A stretch of DNA of 64,000 nt from the NCBI GenBank assembly GCA_004764695.1, contig SMSO01000034.1, positions 2,736,501 through 2,800,500 of the forward strand, written 5' to 3'. The notes below the pieces were generated by a model, which saw only the letters and a list, made by a program, of their open reading frames with translations, ran no database searches and had not been told where the DNA came from. This DNA is from Schizochytrium sp. TIO01. Lineage: Eukaryota; Sar; Bigyra; Thraustochytrida; Thraustochytriidae. Each line of letters opens with the position of its first letter. Positions within the stretch are counted from its first letter, which is position 1. Positions 56,247-64,000 of the stretch are shown piece after piece. The position numbers and the translations under genes are program-made.

Positions 56247-59200
56247 GACATCATGATTTAAAATTAATGTTTAATTTATAATCTAACATCGGATTAATGA
56301 AGAAGAACAGGTTTTTCCTTTTAAAAATATCTTTTTATAATGGCTTGAAGAAATAAGTTAGATGTTCTTTTATTTTTTAAATTAAAAATAACAAAAAATA
56401 TTTATTACAAAAATGTTTACTAATGCACAACCATTCTTTCGCTTGCTTGTGAATAATGATGATCAGTTTGCGTCAGAGGTGTGGTTCTGGTGTAGAGCTC
56501 TTAGTTAGGTTCTCCAAAGTTTACGACGGGACCTGATTTAAGCTTTCGTTTGCAGCTATCTGAGAACTAGAATAGCCGGGAATGCATTTCTTAAGAAAGG
56601 CTGTACTTTGGAAAGGCTGCTGCATAATAGCTTCAGAGAAATACCAACTTTCTGTCAATATGCTACCGAGGTGCTGCAGATTGGTCAAAGTCGGTTTCTT
56701 CTATAACCTCTAATTGCTGGCCATGTTGAGAGTGCATCATCTTAACGTTATGTGTAATGTACTGCACACTATACTATAGGAATTCTGCTCGCACAAGTGG
56801 TGCGCAGACTTCACCCTCGCTGCGTCATGTCATCTCATACCGCAATCGCCACCACAGAATACTACGAGTGTATTACTACTAAGAAGATGTAGAGCTGCAT
56901 AGCATAAAAATTAAGAGGCTTCAAGTGACGCAAGTTATCTCCTTTTTTTGGCGTGCGAGTGTGTACCTACCTAGTAGAGTACTAGCGATAGTAAGAGTTA
57001 TCAAAAGCCACGTGCTATTACTCTACCACCAACCTCAGCCCAGTCTGATCCGCAACGCAATATAAGCACTAACAAACGAAACTTCGTCGACGTTGGGTTG
57101 TATGTTGGTGAAGTATTTATGTAATGAAGTCTAAAAGGGGGAGCGTGAAGTTCTCGCATGGGTTGAAAAATTCATATGGTTGAAACGTGTTGCGCTACAG
57201 TGAAGGGTTCTTCCAACGACTTGGTCTTTCCTCCTTCGCGGGCACAGGGGATCTGATCGATATTCTTGGCAGGAGGTTTGCGGGGATAGCCTCCTCCTTA
57301 TGTAGGTTCAACTTTATAAAACGCGAGCAGTGTTAGAATAACGGTATCTGTGCTAGATATGCTCGCCCCTACTCTTGCGAACAGTGAAGTGGATCAACAA
57401 AAGAAAGAAACTCTAAAATGAACCTACGGCAGATTTGTCTTGCGCATTTACATATAGATTATCTATAGATAACACTTTTGCGACAAGCCTTCCTACATGT
57501 TTGTATGTTTGCAACTGCTCGCTGGTTCAACCTGACGTATTGCATGATTATTATAAACATACCTACCTATACAATTCTCACTCACCCCTATTTCTATCGG
57601 AGTTATACTAGTCTTTACCACGTCGTTGTCGGTGTTGTCTACAGCACATAGTAAGGTAATGTTAGTAAAGTACTGTGTGACTTCTTCGTTACCTCATGTC
57701 TCCTTTTTATGAGTGCAGAACCAAGAAGTTGTAGCTGGTGCACCACTATTGTTTGCAATAGTGCAGAACGAGACTTTGATAACTTTGGGTTCCAGATACC
57801 CTTCCTTCTCCTTTTCGTCAAATTTGGGAAAGACCATGATCATATCAAAAACTTCATAGGAGCTAATCCAAAACGAAGGCTTTTAGTGCTCAGACCTTGG
57901 GGATATATCTTTGTTGTCAATTCCAAATGGCCCTTAAGCGCGGCGCTTTCTTGGTTGTCTTTTTTCTCGCGGAATCCAAGAAAGGCCAGCGAGGGAGCGA
58001 CGAAACTAAAGCACACGAGCTATGTGACTTCAGTTTAAAAAGAAAAATGAAAAGAGAGAATCGCACTTTTGGACTTCTACTTCAGAATAGTACAGAGGAC
58101 ATAAAAATATTTTACCTTGACAAATAAGTAGAAACGAAAACATAAAAGCTTCGTTGTTCTGTTCTATTTCATCTAATTAAAGCCCCTTTACATTTACTTC
58201 CTTTTAAAAAGCAGAGTAAAGTTTCTAGTTCTCTAGTTTCGTTTTTTGTTATTTTTAATTATTAATTATTATTAAAATGTTTTAGTATAATGTTATTGTA
58301 TTAAAATGTTGATAATTAATAGAAGAGTAAAAAAAGAGAAAGAACGAAAAGAACGTTGACCATATTAGACCAGAGTTTCACCCTAACTTGACCCGGTATT
58401 ACTACCAAAATAAATGAGCAATTTTAATCAATAACAGAAATTATATAAATTAAATAAAATGGAACAGTGTAAGACAAGATAGAACGATAAATAATATTAT
58501 TTTACCAACACTAACAGTAGTCCTAGTAATAGCACTAGTTCATTTCGGGTCCTTGTCAACAAATTCCGGCCAGGATTCTACGTTGAAGCTGTCTTGATTA
58601 AGCACTTTATGGATGGCGAAGCCGCCAGTGCTCGGATACTGGGATATAAGGTCACTTGACAACGCAGTATGATCCATAGTCCATCACGAAGCTTCTCTTA
58701 CCTGAGGACAATTCAAAGGCAGAGCCATAAATTTCAGGTTGTTAGCAAATCAATCAAGTTGTCTTCGAATATTGCGGGGGCAAATGGGAACGTGTGAAAA
58801 AGAGCCGTCCGGATGGCCAAATCAACCAAGACAAACTTCGAAGAGCCTGAACAAATTGATGTTAGTAACGATAGCAGTAAGATTATAAACTGGTTACGGA
58901 TTCCTATCTTCGAACTTTGTTGGAGTTGAGGGGATCTTTGTGAACTGGTGAGCAAACTTTGAGATATAAGAAGCCTGGCGCTATGCTGGCCCTATACTAA
59001 AGCACTACTGCTACACTAAGCTCTAACTGTAGATTTGACGAGGAAGCGAATACTCGGAATCCGACACTTCGGAGACCGATAGATGAGGCATTAGCTTAGC
59101 ACAGGCTGTGACTCGAGGCATCACTTGAAGCTTATCGTAGCTATGGTTTGCTATCGGAAACGTGCCTAAGCTTTCCGGTAAGGAGTTAGGTCTCACGAGG

Positions 59201-61585
59201 TTTCCATATAACTAGTTATAAGCAGGGTTCGAACAAATTAATGATAAATTGATCGATTGCTTTCCGGGCGGTTCTTAGAATTTCAAGCAACAGAGTTCAT
59301 GATCCATAGCTATGAATTGGTGACATGTTTTGACTTAAAGTTTTACACAACTATGCGAAAGGGTTGATTGAGTGAAAGGCGTAGGGGGGGGGGGCGACCC
59401 TTAGAGCTAGCTTTATTCACATCCTAGCCTTTTGGAATATTACATTGCAAGGTTTTGATCATGATACTACTATAACCTTGAACAGCGGACAGAGGTTGTG
59501 TTTTGGAAAGTATGAAGGAAAGTGAACCACTACACTGACGACACTGATTAGGATAAGGGGTGTGCATGTGTCTTCAGTTTGAGGCCTCTTTTCTCACTTT
59601 TCCTTTAGGCAAACGAACTCCTCAGGTGTCCTGCGAGGAAACAAGTCAGACTTTAGTCCGAGACACTAAGCAACGATACTTGAATTCCATACCGAGGTGA
59701 GAATGAGCCTCTCAAGGCATTGCTTGATAGATTGAACAAATGCTTTGGCTAGGAAACTAGCTAGCTGCATAGTTTATTATTGATCATCAACAGACAATAT
59801 ATCAGTCGAGACCAGCAGGAAGAAAACTCCGTCGCTAATTCGGGCTCGTGCTCTGTTCATGCTAGCTAAAATGGACCAGAGCACGAAGCAACTTTGTATA
59901 CCAAGTACCTATCTATCTGGCGATTTAGCAAGCGTTCAAGGCGTGTTAATTATTATCTGCCTATCCACTCTTTATGAATTCACCTAAAGAATCGCAGACA
60001 GAATCTGAATCGGACGTTTTAGCCAGGCAAATGTAGTTCAAAACAATAATAGGACAGGTGAAATGCTGTGTAAGAAAGCACGAACAATGAACTCTAATAT
60101 GATGAACCCCACCAATGGGAATAATGAATTTTGATAAACCCAACAACAAACTAATGAATAGAAGACTTTGCTGCGAATGGTGAGCCATTGATTTGGAGAG
60201 CTATCTTTTGACGCTTGAAGGTAAATCTAGTTAGGAATGCAAATTGTGTCTGCAGTTTCTTGTTATGCATTTCCAAGGCTGACGATTTATCTTCCTTGGG
60301 CTCAATATGAACGCTACGACTCAGCTCAACATCCTCATTCAGTACAGTATCTTTAAAACTTGAACATCGACATACTTTCGAGTTCCGCTCGATTACTCAG
60401 AAGTCAAATTAGTCTTTTCACAACAGGGGGTCAACCTGGGCACGTGTGTAGATAGTATCTTGCGCAACTTTTTATTAACGCTGTCGCAAAGTCTTTTGGA
60501 ACGCTGACTTCCAGTGATCTATAATTCTCATTAGCACACAATATAGACTATCAGGTGAGAAGGTATTAGCGGCTCAAACTCCAACGATGTAGAGTGAATT
60601 TGCCAGATTTCTAAAGTTTCTAGCTCATACTACCATGGGCATGTCAATGCGTGCCTCAATCTTTCCGTAGAAAAGATCAACCGTTTGTCACGGTGCGCTC
60701 AATTCTGTACTTCAAAATTTAGTTTCCAACCTCGTTGTATCCTCAAACTGAATCATGTCCGCCCTCATGCACAAGAGGAATGTTTTTTCAAACAAACATG
60801 GTTTAAAATCCCAAAGGTTTCTTCAATCATCTGATTGCTACTGCTATTTTAAGGACGACCGGTCAAAGAAATTCTTTGAGTTGGGATGATCATTCGATAT
60901 CACCCTAAGACAGTAGCAACTCACATACGAAAGATTTACACTGAAAGCCTCCAGGTTCGGTAGAAGTATGTTTGTTCGTTATAAAAAGCAAGCGGGGCGT
61001 CATTTGTCTTTCTTTGCTTTGGACCTCTACAAAATCGGCTGTTTTCAGGGACAATCCAATGACCAATTAGTCTGTTTACTGTCGGCTTTTGAAATAATAA
61101 AGAGTCATTTCCTTCGGCACTTCCCTTCATCTCATTTAGTTTCAGATTTGCAGATCAAGCCTCTTGTCGCAAAGTGTGATGTCTTCAATAAATATTTCCG
61201 TCCATCGTATGACTCTTATTCGCCTGGAAATCATTACTCTTGTACATTTGGCCCAAATAATTGCCTAAATGCAATCTTATTGGGTTTCGCGTATACTCTT
61301 CTCTTGGGATTTATGCATGAGATATCATTCTCTACGAAGCAGAGGAAATAGAAAAGAAGAGAAAGATAAGGCTATTTATGTTTATGTACGTTCATATACG
61401 CAGTACGCAAGAAATTTGACTTGATAATGTGAAATGGGAAATACAATCGAGTGCTTGTTGCGGACTACCACGGCCGCGCCATGACAATAACAAATGAGAA
61501 GCATAGAAATGCAGAAAACGGATTAGATCAGCATCACAAAGTGGCGAAGGTGACCTGACTATTAGTGTGTAATTTCGGTACGTTC

Positions 61586-63103
61586 CTACAGATTTTGTGC
61601 AGCGTATTCATTCAATGAGCGATCCATGCTTGAAACCCAGAGCGACCTGGCATTGGCACCAAAAACAAGGCCGGTAACGGGCTTTTTATGATCATAGAGT
61701 TGGACCACTGCTCCCCAAGGATCCTTCTTCTTCTTCTTTGCGGGCTTGCCAAGAATGCTCACCTGACCACTCTCCTCACCAACAGCAAGGTAATTTCCTG
61801 TATTGTCAAACGTAATAGCTACTGGTGTAGAATCAAATTTCTGTGCGCTGGTTTCCTGAACGGTGCGCAGATCCCAAATGCGAACTTGACCATCTTCACC
61901 GGATGAAGCAAGGAGGTAGCCGTTCTCGGAAAATGCCAGCTTCGTAATGGGTGCACCATGATCCATAGGCTCCACGACTGGGCCCTTGCCAGGGTCGGCA
62001 ATAGCATTGTAAAGAGAGATTTTACCAGCTGATCCAGCCACTGCAAAGAGACGGCCATCCGGATGCCACAGAGCACAGCTCAGGTCATCATCCTCAGCGT
62101 TTTTCAACTCAGAGTTTCCGCTTTCTAGGCTGGTCACGGTCCAGAAGCTGTCACCACCCGCTGTAAGCAAAACACGGTTGCTCGGGTGAAGACGAGCAGA
62201 AACCACTGCCTTCGCATGCAACTTGAGTGTATGCTTGAGTTTAATAGACTCAGGGTCTGCGAAGTCACCTGTGCAAACGTTCACATTCTTGTCGTAGGCA
62301 CCAGAGACAAGAACCCCTTCAGCAACACACATGCTGATGTCGCTAACACGTCCCTTGTGTCTGCTAGGAGTAGCGAGAATCTGTCCTTCCCGCGCATCAA
62401 TAAGCTTTACCTCACCGTCAACGCCACCCGACGCAACGTACTTAGTTGGTTGAATTCCGCATTTAATGCTAAATTCATCAACGGCGACGCATGAAACACC
62501 AGGTTTACTAGCCTTGTGGGGATTGAGTGATTTTTGTTTCCCCCAAGAACCACCATCAGTCTTGAGATCGGCCAACGTGCCATCTCCTGGTTTGGGAGCC
62601 TTCCATGCGGTACGTATGTTTTGCAGCTCATCTGCCGTAGCACGAATGAGGACACCCAACCGCCCATTATCATTGTCAGTGTCCATGGCAACTGCGCCAC
62701 CGGCGCGCTGCAAATCCTCCTTGAGCTGCTTATTTTCGGACATCAAGCGAGCAATCACAGCACCGGCAGCTTCACGCTCATAGAGGGCTGTGGCCAAGTC
62801 TTTACGCGTCTCCAGGAGCTCCTTTCGCAGGTTGACCTGCTCCAACAGTAAACTATCCCATTCATTTTGCAGCGTAGACAAGATTGTCGGGAAAGAGTTG
62901 TTTGCTGGAGGTCTAGGGAGTGTCACTTGACTCGTTTTCACCTTGTGAAGATCACTGCTCGGGTCCAAAGAAACTCCAGTTACAGGACATTTGCCACCGT
63001 CTGCTTCCAGAGCCTTGCGCAAAAGACGTTCTTCATAGATTAAACCGGTCTTCGGGCTGAAGACAGGCTCTTGCACTACCTGGCCCGAAATTGCACAAAA
63101 CAT
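61586..63103 (-). CDS. PRP19: Prp19 pre-mRNA-processing factor / U-box E3 ligase
   Basis: Prp19 is the scaffold and ubiquitin ligase of the NineTeen complex, required for spliceosome activation. Single exon, 505 residues; human PRPF19 has 504. The U-box at the extreme N terminus begins MFCAISGQVVQEPVFSPKTG and runs to about residue 57 (KCPVTGVSLD). Next is a Prp19-type helical/coiled-coil tetramerisation region (about 65-135: FPTILSTLQNEWDSLLLEQ, LRKELLETRKDLATALYERE). The C-terminal WD40 propeller (about 205-505) includes YVASGGVDGEVKLIDAREG, HKGRVSDISM, LASSGEDGQVRIWDLRT and a closing LWVSSMDRSLNEYA. The start is the first ATG. It is the clearest spliceosomal gene in the window and fits with intron-containing neighbours. 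Confidence 0.98.
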   Translation of the reverse strand: MFCAISGQVVQEPVFSPKTGLIYEERLLRKALEADGGKCPVTGVSLDPSSDLHKVKTSQVTLPRPPANNSFPTILSTLQNEWDSLLLEQVNLRKELLETRKDLATALYEREAAGAVIARLMSENKQLKEDLQRAGGAVAMDTDNDNGRLGVLIRATADELQNIRTAWKAPKPGDGTLADLKTDGGSWGKQKSLNPHKASKPGVSCVAVDEFSIKCGIQPTKYVASGGVDGEVKLIDAREGQILATPSRHKGRVSDISMCVAEGVLVSGAYDKNVNVCTGDFADPESIKLKHTLKLHAKAVVSARLHPSNRVLLTAGGDSFWTVTSLESGNSELKNAEDDDLSCALWHPDGRLFAVAGSAGKISLYNAIADPGKGPVVEPMDHGAPITKLAFSENGYLLASSGEDGQVRIWDLRTVQETSAQKFDSTPVAITFDNTGNYLAVGEESGQVSILGKPAKKKKKDPWGAVVQLYDHKKPVTGLVFGANARSLWVSSMDRSLNEYAAQNL

Positions 63104-63277
63104 TTTTCCTCTGTACGATTTTCAATCCAGCGATTACCTAGGCTCTGTTCTGTCAACAGAGGCAGAAGAAGAAAGTAGCAGCAACAGCCGTCAGGCAATT
63201 GGTTTGTTTATATTAACGATGCCTTCGTGTCGCAGAAAAGCGACGCAAATAAGATAAAAATGTCTCGGGCTGTTTGA

Positions 63278-63517
63278 ATGTTGAGGCCCGTGCAGCGATA
63301 TCAATGGATAGTTGCACAAACACAACCAGGCCCTTCAGCCCTGCCTGTACAAGCACCACTGCAAACGCTTAATGCAGAGCTTGTAGTAATCTTACACCTC
63401 TCACGCAAGGTTGAACCCCCACGCAAAGCAGAGTCTGCGCCCGTAGACAATTGGACGCCTAGATTGTGCTTTTGCAGCTGTCCTCATTCATTCATTCATT
63501 CATCCTATTTTTCATGA
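63278..63517 (+). CDS. Possible small protein or first exon, divergent from PRP19
   Basis: A 79-codon frame starts MLRPVQRYQWIVAQTQPGPS 174 nt from the PRP19 start. The first 60 codons are GC-richer and protein-like, with Arg-containing N-terminal sequence that could be a mitochondrial presequence, and a middle SRKVEPPRKAESAPVDNWTP. The last part runs into an ATTC microsatellite, suggesting that the real exon ends earlier or that the frame is fortuitous. No family is recognised. Confidence 0.3.
   Translation: MLRPVQRYQWIVAQTQPGPSALPVQAPLQTLNAELVVILHLSRKVEPPRKAESAPVDNWTPRLCFCSCPHSFIHSSYFS
63484..63502. repeat. (ATTC)n tract
   Basis: Four to five ATTC units. Confidence 0.85.
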
Positions 63518-64000
63518 TACTTTGCATAGTCACCCATCTACCTATTGTGGTAGTAGATGGTACAGTAGCAGTACCTGACATACATAGGCTTTTAATTAAT
63601 ATAATAAGAAGCGGCGATTCCTTCACTCTTTCAAGTTCACTCATTTATACAATTCATCACTCTGTAACAAGTCACAAATCTACTGCTAAGTAAGTACGTA
63701 GTGTTTCTACGGTGTCGATAGTATTAGAAGGCACTAGTTTGAAGGTAAGCACCGCTACCTACTACTAATCCTGACATTTCCAAGTTAAGGGTGCGTATTT
63801 TAACATGCTATTTCAGACGTAACGTGCGTATTTTATTAAAATTGTGCACGACATATAGGTAGGCAGGAGCCTAGTGCTAATTGATCAGTAGTTTGTTACT
63901 GAGGAAGAATATATTGTGTTCTAGAGTAAACAATAAGTAGTAGATAGCAGTACTCTATTTTTGATAAGCAAGAATATCCTTGCTTTGTATCCGTTGTGAT

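Larger units (their letters stand above)
48673..61585. other. Longest gene-poor region, repeat-rich
   Basis: Nearly 13 kb without a recognisable gene. It is rich in tetra- and pentanucleotide tracts: TTGC (49295-49364), TTTC (49868-49914), AAAG (50553-50595), GAAAA (51042-51070), CAAT (51825-51875), TTCTG (53180-53196), AAT (53205-53221) and GAAAA (56226-56246). AT-rich cores lie at about 53200-53400, 54420-54560, 56200-56420 and 58140-58340. Open frames at 53524-53733 (-), 54754-54996 (+) and 60968-61351 (+) lack known domains. Confidence 0.45.
63104..64000. other. Upstream region of PRP19
   Basis: It contains the PRP19 promoter and a divergent small frame listed separately. An ATTC microsatellite lies at 63484-63502 and TAGG/CCTA motif copies occur at about 63751 and 63858. 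The right edge of the window cuts the region. Confidence 0.5.

Noticed and set aside
60968..61351. 127-codon frame on +
   Set aside because: Longest frame of the last gene-poor stretch but without domain, codon bias or conserved motif; too weak to call.
1..64000. CRISPR arrays, rRNA, telomere repeats, viral insertions
   Set aside because: Searched by eye for regularly spaced repeats, conserved rRNA cores, TTAGGG arrays and viral replication or capsid motifs; none found.

Overview
The window is nuclear DNA from a unicellular eukaryote. Coding regions are uninterrupted or split by short GT-AG introns of about 70-340 nt. The conserved genes are eukaryotic housekeeping genes (Prp19, Vps41, Unc50, Alg13, a DnaJ co-chaperone, an HspBP1/Fes1 nucleotide-exchange factor). 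Intergenic DNA is AT-rich and full of poly-pyrimidine/poly-purine tracts. The large metalloprotease carries Pro/Ser/Thr-rich 'PTPSP..APTQAP' linkers and a Cys-rich NGDETDVDCGG cassette, a style common in stramenopile extracellular proteins. My best guess is a stramenopile protist, possibly a labyrinthulomycete (thraustochytrid). This is an inference; no rRNA or organelle marker is present to settle it.

Layout: 1-6.0 kb, no recognisable gene. 6.0-15.3 kb, a compact cluster: Alg13 (-), a six-exon DHHC-family protein with a badly eroded cysteine-rich domain (+), a type II DnaJ (+), a Siw14/Oca-type phosphatase lacking its catalytic Arg (-), and an HspBP1/Fes1-like factor (+). 17.1-21.6 kb, a 1494-residue membrane-anchored ADAM-like metalloprotease with five inserted PAN/Apple-like units (-). 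21.6-27.1 kb, no confident gene. 27.1-39.3 kb, a second cluster of two convergent pairs: a 1606-residue multi-membrane-span protein (+) facing Vps41 (-), and a stand-alone class II tRNA-synthetase anticodon-binding-domain protein (+) facing Unc50 (-). 39.3-61.6 kb, mostly empty, with one small GC-richer gene at 48.2-48.7 kb and several weak exon candidates. 61.6-63.1 kb, Prp19 (-).

Functionally, Alg13, the DHHC-like protein, Unc50 and Vps41 belong to the ER/Golgi/vacuole membrane system. DnaJ and HspBP1/Fes1 are both Hsp70 regulators and lie about 2 kb apart. Prp19 serves splicing. This proximity is probably ordinary eukaryotic gene order rather than an operon. No rRNA, tRNA, CRISPR array, autonomous transposon or viral insertion was recognised. 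The most unusual items are the PAN-containing ADAM with a very recent internal duplication, the zinc-ligand-poor DHHC protein, the dead-looking phosphatase, the free-standing anticodon-binding domain, and a dispersed TAGG/CCTA motif plus a purine-strand switch in the gene-poor DNA.
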